DNA of 64,000 nt from Flavobacteriaceae bacterium. GTDB taxonomy: Bacteria > Bacteroidota > Bacteroidia > Flavobacteriales > Flavobacteriaceae. The notes beneath the pieces are model-generated. The model was not told the origin of the DNA, searched no databases, and saw only the letters and a list, made by a program, of their open reading frames with translations. The stretch is taken from contig JANQNQ010000005.1 in NCBI GenBank assembly GCA_028279515.1, positions 1 through 64,000 of the forward strand, written 5' to 3'. The position numbers and the translations under genes were made by a program. This document shows positions 24,886-35,034 of the stretch, piece after piece (within the stretch, counting starts at the first letter, position 1; each line of letters opens with the position of its first letter).

Positions 24886-27800
24886 ATGATGAATAAAATT
24901 GCTAGAGATAACGAAATCAAGCTGAAACAGGTAAAACTGTATGATGAGCCCTATTATTTGATCACCAATAATGATGCGATGCGTCCTTTTTTCATGAGCA
25001 TCGTAAGTGATTCAAATCATTGGATGTTTATAGCGAGCAACGGAGGAGTTTCAGCAGGTCGAAAAGACGCTGACAATTCATTGTTTCCGTATTATACCGA
25101 CGATAAAATTACCGAGTCTTCAGATACGACAGGGAGCAAATCTATATTTCGAGTTACAAGAAATGGAAGCACCAACCTTTGGGAACCGTTCTCAGAAAGA
25201 CAGATGGGACTGTACAATGTTTCAAGAAACTTGTATAAGAATGTAATCGGAAACAAAGTCATGTTCGAAGAAGTAAATCATGACCTCGGACTCACATTTA
25301 GATACCAATGGAGCTCTAGTAATCAATTTGGATTCGTGCGGAAGAGTTTTCTGATCAATAATTCAGAATCGCAAGTGTCGGTGCAAGCATTAGATGGTAT
25401 TCAAAATATTTTGCCGTACGGAGTCAATGCCGATCTACAAGGCATTCGAAGCAATTTGGTCGATGCTTACAAAAAAAGCGAATTAGAGTCAGAGATAGGC
25501 TTGGGCATTTACGCACTAAGCGCCATTATTGTGGACCGAGCAGAACCGAGTGAGGCACTCAAAGCCAATATTGTGTGGTCATTAGGAATAGAGAATCCGA
25601 CATATTTGTTGTCTTCGATGCAATTAAATGCCTTTAGAAAAGGAGAAAAAATTCAGCAAGAAACAGATATCAAAGCCGAAAAAGGAGCCTATTTGGTATC
25701 ACATGAAATACGCTTACATCCCGGAGAAGAAAAAAACTGGATTATTGTAGCCAATGTCAATCAAAGTTCATCAGCGGTGGCAAGCATCTCAGACCGCATC
25801 CGAACCGATAAGAACTTGTCAAAACACATCGACCATGATGTCGAGATTGGAAGCCAGCGACTACTGAATTTGGTATACGCCTCCGACGGATTGCAGCTTA
25901 CCGCAGATAAAAGAAGAAATGCACGCCATTATGCCAATACGCTTTTCAACATCATGCGTGGAGGAATTTTTGATTATAACTATCGCATCGAAAAGTGGGA
26001 CTTCAAAAACTATTTAGAGAAGGCCAACAAAGAAGTATATCAAAGCAATGAGTCGGTGCTATACGAAATGCCCGATACGTTTTCATTGCAAGAACTACAC
26101 ATACTGGCAAGCGGAAGTCAAGACCAAGATTTTAGAAGGCTCGCGATGGAATATATGCCACTAAAATTTAGCAGAAGGCATGGAGACCCAAGCCGACCTT
26201 GGAACCGTTTTTCGATCAATACCCGTAACGAAGACGATGGCTCTAAAATTTTGGACTACGAAGGAAACTGGCGAGACATTTTTCAAAACTGGGAAGCGTT
26301 GGCACATGCATATCCTGAGTTCATCGAAAGCATGATCTTTAAGTTTCTAAATGCGTCCACCTTTGATGGCTATAATCCGTATCGAGTGACCAAAGATGGT
26401 TTTGATTGGGAGGTTATTGAAGAGCACGATCCATGGTCGTATATCGGTTATTGGGGAGACCATCAAATAATTTATTTGCTTAAGTTCCTCGAAATCATCC
26501 AAAACTATTATCCAGATAAGCTTACGGCATACTTCACAAAAGACCTTTTTGTGTATGCCAATGTTCCGTATAGGATCAAGTCGTATGAAGACTTGCTAAA
26601 AGATCCAAAAGACACCATCACTTTTGATGCAGAACTGGATAGAGAAATTCGTAAAAAGCGCGAAAATTTAGGTGCCGATGGAGCACTTTTGAATAACGAA
26701 AACCAGCAACTTCACAAGGTCAATTTTGTAGAGAAAATATTGGCAACGGTATTGGCTAAACTTTCGAACTTCATCCCAGAAGCTGGAATTTGGTTAAACA
26801 CACAACGTCCAGAATGGAATGACGCCAACAACGCTTTGGTTGGAAACGGAGTTTCAATGGTAACGCTATACTATTTAAGAAGGTTCTTCGGATTTTTCGA
26901 AACACTCGTTGCCTCTTATGACGATGGAGACATTCCGATATCTGAAGAGCTAATGACATTTTTCAACGGAATAAAAGACACCTTGGGTCAACACCAAGCC
27001 GTACTTTCTGAAAATATTTCCGACAAAAAGAGAAAAGAAATTTTAGACGGACTCGGTATAGCCGCCAGCAAGTACCGAGAACAAATCTATAACGGAGCAT
27101 TTTCTGGTAAAAAGGCAGCAATTTCTTCCAGTCAACTAAAAGATTTTACCGCGCTCGTACTCAAATACCTTGATCAGTCAATTGATGCGAACAAGCGAGA
27201 TGATAACATGTACCATGCGTACAATCTGATGACGGTTAAAGGCAGTGACGAAGTTTCTATCACCTATCTAGACGAAATGCTAGAAGGACAAGTAGGAGCT
27301 TTGAGCTCAGGATACTTGTCAGCAAAATCTTGTTTGGCACTTTTAGACGCCATGAAAGGCAGTCGACTCTTTAGAGAGGACCAATATAGTTATCTGCTGT
27401 ATCCAGACAAAGAACTTCCTCGATTTGTAGACAAGAATGTGATTGCCAAAGAGAAGGTTGAAAATTCAGCCTTGCTTAAACAATTACTACAAGATGGAAA
27501 TACCAAATTGGTAGAACGTGATGTGAACGGAAATTATCATTTCAACGGAAACTTCAACAACGCCGGTAGCGTAAAGGAAGCCATGGAACACCTTGCTTCA
27601 AATGGTTATAAAGACCTTGTAAAAAAGGACTATGACCAAATGTTACAACTGTTCGAAGAGGTGTTTAATCACAAAGCATTTACGGGACGATCCGGTACTT
27701 TCTTTGGGTATGAAGGCCTTGGCTCAATATACTGGCACATGGTGTCCAAATTGGTGCTTGCAGTCGAAGAATGCTGCTTAAGAGCCATTGAGGAGAACGA

Positions 27801-28332
27801 ATCAGATGAGGTCGTAGGGCGTTTATTGGAGCATTACTATGAAATCAATGAAGGTATTGGGGTACACAAATCTCCAGAACTGTACGGAGCCTTCCCAACT
27901 GATCCCTATTCACATACACCTTCAGGAAAAGGAGCGCAACAACCAGGAATGACGGGCCAAGTAAAGGAAGACATTTTAAGCCGAATGGGAGAACTTGGGG
28001 TGTTCGTAAAAGATGGACAGCTTCAATTCAATCCATGTCTTTTAAGAGCGGACGAGTTTTTGAATGAGCCAAGAGCTATGCGCTATATCGATGTGGATCA
28101 AGAACGAAGAGAGTTACAACTCTATCAACACGAGTTAGCATTTACATTCTGTCAAGTACCTGTTGTTTATGCAATGGCAGGGAAAAACAGTCTTGATGTG
28201 TCGTTCACTGATGGATCTTCGACTTCTTATGACGACCTGAATTTGGAAGCTGCTATAAGTAGCAAAGTATTCCAGCGAACAGGTGAAGTCGAAAGTATCA
28301 AAGTACACGTCGAAAGAAACACCTTAAAATAG
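24886..28332 (+). CDS. GH149-type beta-1,3-glucan phosphorylase, cytoplasmic
   Basis: The ATG at 24886 (or 24889) is chosen over a TTG at 24859. The 1148-residue product has no signal peptide. It shows the inverting phosphorylase layout of the GH94/GH149 type: an N-terminal beta-sandwich (about 1-320), an (alpha/alpha)6 barrel with EWNDANNALVG (Glu-643 to Asp-646; the Asp aligns with the general acid of GH94 'WND') and a C-terminal sandwich. GKGAQQPGMTGQVKED near residue 1016 looks like a phosphate-site loop. The length fits GH149 (about 1100) rather than GH94 (about 800). The expected reaction is phosphorolysis of beta-1,3-oligoglucans to glucose 1-phosphate inside the cell. Family is assigned from memory of motifs and length; GH161 or a GH94 relative cannot be excluded. 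Confidence 0.78.
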   Translation: MMNKIARDNEIKLKQVKLYDEPYYLITNNDAMRPFFMSIVSDSNHWMFIASNGGVSAGRKDADNSLFPYYTDDKITESSDTTGSKSIFRVTRNGSTNLWEPFSERQMGLYNVSRNLYKNVIGNKVMFEEVNHDLGLTFRYQWSSSNQFGFVRKSFLINNSESQVSVQALDGIQNILPYGVNADLQGIRSNLVDAYKKSELESEIGLGIYALSAIIVDRAEPSEALKANIVWSLGIENPTYLLSSMQLNAFRKGEKIQQETDIKAEKGAYLVSHEIRLHPGEEKNWIIVANVNQSSSAVASISDRIRTDKNLSKHIDHDVEIGSQRLLNLVYASDGLQLTADKRRNARHYANTLFNIMRGGIFDYNYRIEKWDFKNYLEKANKEVYQSNESVLYEMPDTFSLQELHILASGSQDQDFRRLAMEYMPLKFSRRHGDPSRPWNRFSINTRNEDDGSKILDYEGNWRDIFQNWEALAHAYPEFIESMIFKFLNASTFDGYNPYRVTKDGFDWEVIEEHDPWSYIGYWGDHQIIYLLKFLEIIQNYYPDKLTAYFTKDLFVYANVPYRIKSYEDLLKDPKDTITFDAELDREIRKKRENLGADGALLNNENQQLHKVNFVEKILATVLAKLSNFIPEAGIWLNTQRPEWNDANNALVGNGVSMVTLYYLRRFFGFFETLVASYDDGDIPISEELMTFFNGIKDTLGQHQAVLSENISDKKRKEILDGLGIAASKYREQIYNGAFSGKKAAISSSQLKDFTALVLKYLDQSIDANKRDDNMYHAYNLMTVKGSDEVSITYLDEMLEGQVGALSSGYLSAKSCLALLDAMKGSRLFREDQYSYLLYPDKELPRFVDKNVIAKEKVENSALLKQLLQDGNTKLVERDVNGNYHFNGNFNNAGSVKEAMEHLASNGYKDLVKKDYDQMLQLFEEVFNHKAFTGRSGTFFGYEGLGSIYWHMVSKLVLAVEECCLRAIEENESDEVVGRLLEHYYEINEGIGVHKSPELYGAFPTDPYSHTPSGKGAQQPGMTGQVKEDILSRMGELGVFVKDGQLQFNPCLLRADEFLNEPRAMRYIDVDQERRELQLYQHELAFTFCQVPVVYAMAGKNSLDVSFTDGSSTSYDDLNLEAAISSKVFQRTGEVESIKVHVERNTLK

Positions 28333-28338
28333 AACCTT

Positions 28339-29622
28339 ATGAGAACAAGACATCACATACTTGCCCTGATCTGTTTAGCATTGATGCTGTCTTGCAATCA
28401 ACAAAAGAAAACTGAATCCTCTATGCAATCGCAAAAAGATATAACTGCAAAAGATATTTTAGGAAACCCAGATTATCAAGCAATCTCTTATGGAGGTTAT
28501 CGCAAAAAATCGAGAGAATTTCAACCTACCGTTGCACAGCTAAAAGAAGATATGAAGATTCTTCAGGCCATGAACATAAAGGTGCTACGAACCTATAATG
28601 TTCAGTTGGCACAGGCATCGAATCTAATGAAGGCGATTCGTCAGCTAAAAGCCGAAGACGAAACATTTGAGATGTACGTAATGCTAGGTGCATGGATAGA
28701 CTGTAAAAATGCTTGGACTGATAAAGACCCCGACCATAATGTTGAAAGCCAGCAAAATGCCGGTGAAATAGCTAGAGCAGTAGCTTTAGCTAATGAATAC
28801 CCAGATATTATAAAGGTAATCGCCGTAGGTAATGAAGCCATGGTAAAATGGGCCACGAGTTACTATGTACAACCAGATGTGATCCTAAAATGGGTAAATC
28901 ATCTTCAAAATCTTAAGAAAGAAGGGAAACTGTCAAAAGACCTTTGGATAACAAGCTCAGACGACTTCGCATCTTGGGGAGGAGGCAGTGACCAATATCA
29001 TGTACAAGACCTGGAGGCACTGATCAAAGCCGTTGATTATGTGTCTATGCACACCTATCCATATCATAATACTCATTACAATCCAGAGTTCTGGGGGATT
29101 GACGATGATGAGGTAAATCTATCACAAGAAGAGCAAGTGAAAGCCGCGATGCAAAGAGCGCTTCAGTTTGCGCAAAATCAATACCAAAAAGTTTCGGCCT
29201 ATGTAAGTCGCTTTGCACCCGATAAACCCATTCACATTGGGGAAACAGGCTGGGCAACCGTATCGAACGGTCATTATGGGCCAAACGGCTCTAAAGCGAC
29301 AGATGAATACAAGGAAAGTCTGTACTATAATTTAATGAGAGATTGGACGAACAAAGAAGGAATCTCCTGCTTTTACTTCGAGGCTTTTGATGAGCCATGG
29401 AAGGATGCGCACAATCAAAAAGGATCTGAAAATCACTTCGGTTTATTCACCGTTGACGGAAAGGCCAAATATGTCATTTGGGACTCGGTAGACCAAGGAG
29501 TTTTTGAAGGACTTACAAGAGATGGAAACACCATCAAGAAGACCTATAACGGAGATAAAGAAGCATTGATGAAAGATGTCAATTTACCCGCAGTAAAAGA
29601 AAAAGTAGCCGTTGGCATTTAA
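28339..29622 (+). CDS. GH17-type beta-1,3-glucanase/glucosidase lipoprotein
   Basis: 427 residues with a lipoprotein signal (HHILALICLALMLSC). The catalytic domain has GH17 features: ISYGGYRKKSR at the first strand, LRTYNVQ, acid/base in AVGNEAM (Glu-166), nucleophile in IGETGWA (Glu-302) and the C-terminal CFYFEAFDEPWK. It starts 6 bp behind the phosphorylase and 9 bp before the GH30 gene, so all are one transcript. GH17 enzymes cleave beta-1,3-glucans; lipid anchoring suggests trimming of oligosaccharides in the periplasm or at the surface. Endo or exo action cannot be read from the sequence. Confidence 0.88.
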   Translation: MRTRHHILALICLALMLSCNQQKKTESSMQSQKDITAKDILGNPDYQAISYGGYRKKSREFQPTVAQLKEDMKILQAMNIKVLRTYNVQLAQASNLMKAIRQLKAEDETFEMYVMLGAWIDCKNAWTDKDPDHNVESQQNAGEIARAVALANEYPDIIKVIAVGNEAMVKWATSYYVQPDVILKWVNHLQNLKKEGKLSKDLWITSSDDFASWGGGSDQYHVQDLEALIKAVDYVSMHTYPYHNTHYNPEFWGIDDDEVNLSQEEQVKAAMQRALQFAQNQYQKVSAYVSRFAPDKPIHIGETGWATVSNGHYGPNGSKATDEYKESLYYNLMRDWTNKEGISCFYFEAFDEPWKDAHNQKGSENHFGLFTVDGKAKYVIWDSVDQGVFEGLTRDGNTIKKTYNGDKEALMKDVNLPAVKEKVAVGI

Positions 29623-29631
29623 ACAATAAAG

Positions 29632-31125
29632 ATGTTTAAAAAGAACCACATAGTATCAGTAGTAGTCGTTTTAACTATGGTTGCATGTACCAAAGAAAAG
29701 GATAGCAGTCTTCAAGTTTCGGTATACGAAACCTCGGCAAGTGGTAACAAGCTGACCGAAGTAACCGAATTTGCAACAAATGATGACACAAAGGCAACAA
29801 TTTCGTTGAACCCTGAAAAGACCTTCCAGAAGATCACAGGTTTTGGGGGCGCCTTTACCGAATCGTCGGCCTATTTGCTAAATCAATTAAGTGAAGGAAA
29901 CCGTCAGAAAATAATAGACGCATACTTCGCTCGATCCGGAGCTAATTACTCGTTATGTAGAACCCACATGAATTCTTGTGATTTCTCTCTGAGCCAATAT
30001 TCGTACACGCCAACAGAAGACAAAGAACTAAAGGACTTCTCGGTAAAAGAAGATATGGACGATCTGATCCCGATGATAAAGAGTGCCATGTCAACATCAG
30101 AAGATGGTTTTAAACTCTTCGCCTCACCATGGACAGCTCCGCCTTGGATGAAAGACAATAAAGAATGGGTCGGAGGTAAGCTATTGCCAGAGCACTATGA
30201 AACTTGGGCTTTGTTCTTTTCTAAGTATGTAGATGCTTATAAAGCTGAAGGAATCGATCTATGGGGATTCACTGTAGAAAATGAGCCACATGGTAACGGT
30301 AACAATTGGGAAAGCATGCATTTTTCGCCTGAAGAGATGACTGATTTCGTACAGCATCATCTCGGGCCTAAGCTGGAAGCCGATGGTCATGGAGATAAGG
30401 TCATCTTAGGCTATGATCAAAACCGTGCAGGTTTAAAAGAATGGGTAGATGTAATGTATAAGGACGAAGCCTCTTCGAAGTATTACGACGGAACGGCCAT
30501 TCACTGGTATGAAAGTACCTATGAGGTATTCCCGGAGGCATTACAATATGCGCACAATAAAGCGCCAAACAAGTACTTGATCGAAACTGAGGGTTGTATC
30601 GATGCCGAAGTGCCGAAATGGAAAGATGATGCCTGGTATTGGAGCAAAGAGGCTACCGACTGGGGCTGGGATTGGGCCGCAGAAGAAGATAAATATCTAC
30701 ACCCAAAATATGTACCGGTATATCGCTATGCAAGAGACATTATTGGCTGCCTGAACAATTGGGTAGACGGTTGGGTAGATTGGAATATGGTACTAGACAG
30801 ACAAGGAGGGCCTAACTGGTTCAAGAATTGGTGCGTAGCTCCGATAATTGTGGACCCCGAAAACGATGAGGTGTACTTCACACCATTGTATTATACCATG
30901 GCACATTTCAGCAAATACATCCGTCCAGAGGCAACCGTGATTGGTGTTGATAATTCGGATGCGTCATTGATGGTCACGGCGGCCGAAAACCCAGATGGGT
31001 CGATAGTCGTAGTAATATTTAATCAAGGAGAAGAACACAAACAATTTACACTTTCATTAGGTGAAAAAACAAAAGATATAAGCATTAAAGCACAAGCGAT
31101 TCAAACGCTTGTAGTAACCAACTAA
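29632..31125 (+). CDS. GH30 glucanase lipoprotein, probable exo-beta-1,6-glucosidase (laminarin debranching)
   Basis: 497 residues with lipobox VVLTMVAC. Typical GH30: KITGFGGAFTESSAYLL at the first strand, SLCRTHMNSCDFS, FASPWTAPPWMKDN, acid/base in TVENEPHG (Glu-218), nucleophile in LIETEGC (Glu-320), WVDWNMVLD, then the GH30 beta-sandwich ending KAQAIQTLVVTN. In laminarin loci of marine Flavobacteriia such GH30 enzymes remove the single beta-1,6-glucosyl branches. That specificity is inferred from context, since glucosylceramidase-type members look alike. Confidence 0.9.
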   Translation: MFKKNHIVSVVVVLTMVACTKEKDSSLQVSVYETSASGNKLTEVTEFATNDDTKATISLNPEKTFQKITGFGGAFTESSAYLLNQLSEGNRQKIIDAYFARSGANYSLCRTHMNSCDFSLSQYSYTPTEDKELKDFSVKEDMDDLIPMIKSAMSTSEDGFKLFASPWTAPPWMKDNKEWVGGKLLPEHYETWALFFSKYVDAYKAEGIDLWGFTVENEPHGNGNNWESMHFSPEEMTDFVQHHLGPKLEADGHGDKVILGYDQNRAGLKEWVDVMYKDEASSKYYDGTAIHWYESTYEVFPEALQYAHNKAPNKYLIETEGCIDAEVPKWKDDAWYWSKEATDWGWDWAAEEDKYLHPKYVPVYRYARDIIGCLNNWVDGWVDWNMVLDRQGGPNWFKNWCVAPIIVDPENDEVYFTPLYYTMAHFSKYIRPEATVIGVDNSDASLMVTAAENPDGSIVVVIFNQGEEHKQFTLSLGEKTKDISIKAQAIQTLVVTN

Positions 31126-31136
31126 AAAACAAAAGT

Positions 31137-32702
31137 ATGTCGGATTACAAAACTGCCGCGAAAGATAAAGTACCTGTAGGCCAAAAAGCGGCCTTTGGAG
31201 CAGGCCATTTTATATTAAACATCCTACCAGGAACACTTGGGGTTTTTATCCAGTTCTTCCTGCTAACAGCTTGGGGAGTTGACCCTTTATGGGCAGGACT
31301 TTTAGGTGGTTTGCCAAGAATCTTCGATTCGATTACGGATCCGATTATGGGATTCATTTCCGACAATACGACGTCTAAGTGGGGCCGTAGAAGACCCTAT
31401 ATTTTTATAGGAGCAATTATTAGCGGAATCCTTTTCTTCTTGATGTGGCAGCTGGACGATAATGCTTCTCAGTCGTACATCATCTGGCACGTTATGGTGC
31501 TGCAGTTGTTATTTCTTATAGGTAATACCATGTTTGCCACGCCTTTGGTTGGGCTTGGCTATGAAATGACATCCGATTATAACGAAAGAACACGTTTGAT
31601 GGCGTTTTCGAATACGATGGGACAGATCGCTTGGATGATCGTACCATGGTTGTATGTGATTATTCCAGACACAAATACATTCAATACGCAGACAGAAGGA
31701 GTGCGTACGATGGCACTTATTGTTGGTGTTATGTGTGCAGTTTTTGGAATTCTTCCCGCTTTATTTTGTAAAGGAATTGATTCTTCACACATGGAGAATC
31801 GAAAGCAGATCAACTTTAAAACATTGGCAGCGAATATGAAGGATCTGTTTGCCGGGATTGTTCAAGTTTCCAAAAACAAACCTTTTATGAAACTATGTGG
31901 AGCTACCTTTTTAGTTTTCAATGGGTTTCAACTCGTAGCTGCATTTGGAGTTTTTATCATCGTGTTTTACATGTACAACGGTAGTTATGAACTTGCAGGT
32001 ACTTGGCCAGCATGGTTCAACACAATTAATGCCATTATCACCGCCTTTATTGTCATTCCTATCATTTCTAGAATGGCGAACAAATGGGGTAAGAAAAAGG
32101 CATTTATCATCTCCACAGTCCTATCGATTGTTGGATACATCTTGAAATGGTGGGGATTTGATAAAGAACTGAACAGCCAGTTCAATAAGACCAGTTTAGG
32201 AGAAGGTTTGAATTCAGCCGTAGGATCGGTATTTGAATCGTTGAATCCAGTGCTAAATGACATCGGAATGTCTTGGTTCACGATTGATCCCGGCAGTGAT
32301 ATCCCATGGCTCATTTTCTTGCCAATACCATTGTTTGCCTTTGGTATGGGAGGCTTGTTTACGCTTATGATGTCAATGACAGCCGATGTTTGTGACTTGG
32401 ATGAATTAGAAAACGGAATGCCTCGTAAAGAAGGTACGTTTGGAGCGATCTATTGGCTAATGGTGAAAATAGGACAATCTATTGCATTGGTTTTAGGTGG
32501 AGTCATTTTGAGCATCGTTGGATTTGATCCCAACGCTGCCGAACAATCCATAGAAACAATGAGCAAGCTTAGAGTGGCTGATATAGTGGTTCCATCAGCA
32601 ACCGCCGCGCTAGCCATATGGGTCATGTGGAAGTACAACTTGACCGAGGGTAGAGCGCGAGAAATTAAAGAAGAATTGGTAAAACGTAGAGGTGAACTAT
32701 AA
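31137..32702 (+). CDS. GPH-family sugar:cation symporter (MFS)
   Basis: 521 residues with twelve hydrophobic segments and the GPH signature between helices 2 and 3: DSITDPIMGFISDNTTSKWGRRRPYIF. A repeat-like loop region with FGMGGLFTLMMSMTADVCDLDE lies before helix 10, also typical. It starts 11 bp behind the GH30 gene and 23 bp before the cytoplasmic GH17 gene. It most likely brings laminaribiose, short beta-glucans or glucose across the inner membrane with Na+ or H+. There is a larger than usual insertion of about 45 residues after helix 8 (FNKTSLGEGLNSAVGSVFES), likely periplasmic. Confidence 0.9.
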   Translation: MSDYKTAAKDKVPVGQKAAFGAGHFILNILPGTLGVFIQFFLLTAWGVDPLWAGLLGGLPRIFDSITDPIMGFISDNTTSKWGRRRPYIFIGAIISGILFFLMWQLDDNASQSYIIWHVMVLQLLFLIGNTMFATPLVGLGYEMTSDYNERTRLMAFSNTMGQIAWMIVPWLYVIIPDTNTFNTQTEGVRTMALIVGVMCAVFGILPALFCKGIDSSHMENRKQINFKTLAANMKDLFAGIVQVSKNKPFMKLCGATFLVFNGFQLVAAFGVFIIVFYMYNGSYELAGTWPAWFNTINAIITAFIVIPIISRMANKWGKKKAFIISTVLSIVGYILKWWGFDKELNSQFNKTSLGEGLNSAVGSVFESLNPVLNDIGMSWFTIDPGSDIPWLIFLPIPLFAFGMGGLFTLMMSMTADVCDLDELENGMPRKEGTFGAIYWLMVKIGQSIALVLGGVILSIVGFDPNAAEQSIETMSKLRVADIVVPSATAALAIWVMWKYNLTEGRAREIKEELVKRRGEL

Positions 32703-32725
32703 CAAACACTAAAAAAGAAACAACT

Positions 32726-33610
32726 ATGTCTCGAAGAGGTGAAAAATTTTTGGCATTGGCATCCTTGGACTTCTACGGAAAGTCTTTTGATGAACTAAAG
32801 GCATTGTGGAAAGAAACGTTAGAATCTGGCATGCACGGACTCTGCTTCAGTCCGTATGATGAAGGTCAAGAGCCGGGAGATCAACTGTCAGAAGAACAGA
32901 TCAGACGCCGCCTAGAGATTATTCAACCATATACAAATTGGGTGCGCTCATTTTCGTGTACCGAAGGAAACGAATTGATTCCAATCATCGCCCGCGAAAT
33001 GGGAATGAAAACCTTAGTAGGCGCCTGGCTTGGCAACGACCCCGAAACCAATCAAAAAGAGATTGAAGGGCTAATCGATTTGGCCCAAAGCGGACACGTA
33101 GATATTGCTGCTGTTGGTAATGAGGTGATGTATCGAGGCGATCTGAACGAAGGAGAACTCTTAGAGTTCATACATCATGTAAAAGGAGCTGTAAAAGGAA
33201 TTCCAGTAGGCTACGTCGATGCGTACTATGAATTCACAGAAAGACCGGCAATTACAGAGGCCTGTGATGTTATTTTGGCCAACTGCTACCCGTTCTGGGA
33301 AGGCTGTGATCAAGACTATTCATTGGTCTATATGAAAGACATGTACCACCGTGCACTACGTGCCGGTAATGGCAAAAAGGTCATCATAACCGAAACAGGA
33401 TGGCCTAGTAAAGGAACAAGCTTAGAAGGTGCTTTCCCTTCAGAAATAAACGCCATTAAATACTTTATAAACACCCAAAAGTGGTCTCAAGAAGAAGACA
33501 TCGAAATCTTCTATTTCTCCTCATTTGACGAATCATGGAAAGTAGGTGATGAAGGAGATGTTGGTGCTTACTGGGGACTTTGGGATAAAGAAGAAGAACT
33601 GAAATTTTGA
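32726..33610 (+). CDS. GH17 beta-1,3-glucosidase, cytoplasmic
   Basis: 294 residues without signal peptide, a catalytic domain only. GH17 motifs: LCFSPYDEGQ, acid/base in AVGNEVM (Glu-133), nucleophile in ITETGWPS (Glu-223), and EIFYFSSFDESWK before the end. The classical plant-like 'ETGWPS' motif makes the family call safe. Its cytoplasmic location after a symporter gene suggests it splits imported beta-1,3-oligoglucans, working alongside the phosphorylase encoded upstream. It may leave short products for phosphorolysis or act as a transglycosylase that lengthens them; both are known for the family. Confidence 0.88.
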   Translation: MSRRGEKFLALASLDFYGKSFDELKALWKETLESGMHGLCFSPYDEGQEPGDQLSEEQIRRRLEIIQPYTNWVRSFSCTEGNELIPIIAREMGMKTLVGAWLGNDPETNQKEIEGLIDLAQSGHVDIAAVGNEVMYRGDLNEGELLEFIHHVKGAVKGIPVGYVDAYYEFTERPAITEACDVILANCYPFWEGCDQDYSLVYMKDMYHRALRAGNGKKVIITETGWPSKGTSLEGAFPSEINAIKYFINTQKWSQEEDIEIFYFSSFDESWKVGDEGDVGAYWGLWDKEEELKF

Positions 33611-33636
33611 ATTGAGAACTAACTAAATTAAATGTG

Positions 33637-34929
33637 ATGAAAAAAATTACGTTACTATTTACGATGCTATTTGTAGCATCATTGAGCTACGCTCAGTCAC
33701 TCCCTTTAGATTTTGAAGTGCCTGAAGACGACGCGTTTACAGGGTTCAACGGAACCGCTGCTAGTGTAATTACTGATCCAGGAGATCCAGGCAACCAAGT
33801 GTTGCAGTTTGTAGCAGGAACCGACCAGTGGGACGGTGCTGCGATCAACTTAGATACTTATGTGGATCTTTCAAATGATGCCACAAACACGATTACATTT
33901 GAGATGTTTGTTCCTGCAGGGTCTAGTAACAACCACTTGTTAAAGTTTGAAGGAGGATCCTCTGGAGCTACAGAGTTGTTTTTTACGACCACGGTTTCAA
34001 ACGCCTGGGAGACCATTTCTGTTAATTTTGGACCAGGACTAGGAACTGAGTATCCTACTTTAGTGATCTTTACAGATGCCGCGGCTGCTGGAGGTAGTAC
34101 TACAGGGACGTACCTTTTTGACGACATTAATGGACCAAATGGCGCCATGGTACCGATGGAAGAAGTGCCTGCTGTTGCAGCACCAGTGCCAAACACTCCA
34201 GATATAGAAGCACTTAGTATTTATAATGATGTGCCTGGTTATACAAATACCTGGGTTCAAGAATACGCTTTCGGAACCGATGGAGGCGAGACCGATTTAG
34301 ACCCAACCGCAGGAGTCAATAATGCCCGTAGATTTACGCTTGGCGCTGCCGGATGGGGCCAAGGAAGAAACTCTGTAACCGATATTACATCCTACAATTA
34401 CCTTCAATTTGATTATTGGGCAGACAGCACAACCGTAACCTTTACGTTCTTTTTGATAGGAAATAACGGTGTGGTAACCGAGTACAAGTACAAGATCGGG
34501 GATAGTGGTCAAGCCACAATTACCAACAATGCTTGGACCCATGTTGAGATTCCGCTATCATACTTTACGGGACTTGGTTTTGCCAAGACAGATTTCTTCC
34601 AATGGAAGATTGATAAAGAAGGAACTGCTGGGTTAGTCCATGTAGACAACATTTACTTCAGTACAAATGCATTGAGCTTAGATGATTTGGCCAGAAATTC
34701 ATTCAAGGCGTATCCAAATCCATCTGAAAACATTTGGACACTAAGATCAGTCAACAATGAACCGATTAACCGAGTGCAGGTGATTGATATGGCAGGAAGA
34801 CAAGTAATAACCATGGAGCCTAACTCAAATGAAGTGGCTGTTGATGCTTCACAGTTAAATCAGGGAATCTATTTTGTGAAAATAAAAACTGATTTAGCCG
34901 AGCAAAGCATTAAGCTAGTAAAAGAATAA
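33637..34929 (+). CDS. T9SS-secreted protein with tandem CBM-like domains
   Basis: ATG at 33637 is preferred to the overlapping GTG at 33634. Signal peptide MKKITLLFTMLFVASLSYAQ. Two jelly-roll-like units follow: about 22-170 (LPLDFEVPEDDAFTGFNG ... NTITFEMFVPAG ... YLFDDINGP) and 185-345 (LSIYNDVPGYTNTWVQEY ... YLQFDYWAD ... VHVDNIYF). The last ~80 residues (SFKAYPNPSENIWTL ... QVIDMAGRQVI ... GIYFVKIKTD) form a T9SS type A sorting domain. No catalytic site is visible, so a secreted beta-glucan-binding protein is likely. It is the last gene of the laminarin operon; a terminator follows. Confidence 0.82.
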   Translation: MKKITLLFTMLFVASLSYAQSLPLDFEVPEDDAFTGFNGTAASVITDPGDPGNQVLQFVAGTDQWDGAAINLDTYVDLSNDATNTITFEMFVPAGSSNNHLLKFEGGSSGATELFFTTTVSNAWETISVNFGPGLGTEYPTLVIFTDAAAAGGSTTGTYLFDDINGPNGAMVPMEEVPAVAAPVPNTPDIEALSIYNDVPGYTNTWVQEYAFGTDGGETDLDPTAGVNNARRFTLGAAGWGQGRNSVTDITSYNYLQFDYWADSTTVTFTFFLIGNNGVVTEYKYKIGDSGQATITNNAWTHVEIPLSYFTGLGFAKTDFFQWKIDKEGTAGLVHVDNIYFSTNALSLDDLARNSFKAYPNPSENIWTLRSVNNEPINRVQVIDMAGRQVITMEPNSNEVAVDASQLNQGIYFVKIKTDLAEQSIKLVKE

Positions 34930-34960
34930 AAATAAAGTAGTAGTTTATTTTATGTTGATT

Positions 34961-34998
34961 GAAAGTGTGTTTGTTCTTAGGAATAGGCACACTTTTAC
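34961..34998 (+). terminator. Terminator of the laminarin operon
   Basis: AAAGTGTG pairs perfectly with CACACTTT (34962-34969 / 34988-34995), with a second short inner pairing (TTC / GAA), and TTTTACTTTC follows. It lies between the last operon gene and the LacI-type regulator, so the regulator probably has its own promoter. Confidence 0.7.
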
Positions 34999-35034
34999 TT
35001 TCTTCGAAATAAATATAATTTGAAAATAGGTTAG

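Noticed and set aside
31137-32702. Identification of the transporter as a glucose-specific permease.
   Set aside because: The GPH signature only shows the family. Substrates range from disaccharides to glucuronides, so no specific substrate is claimed.
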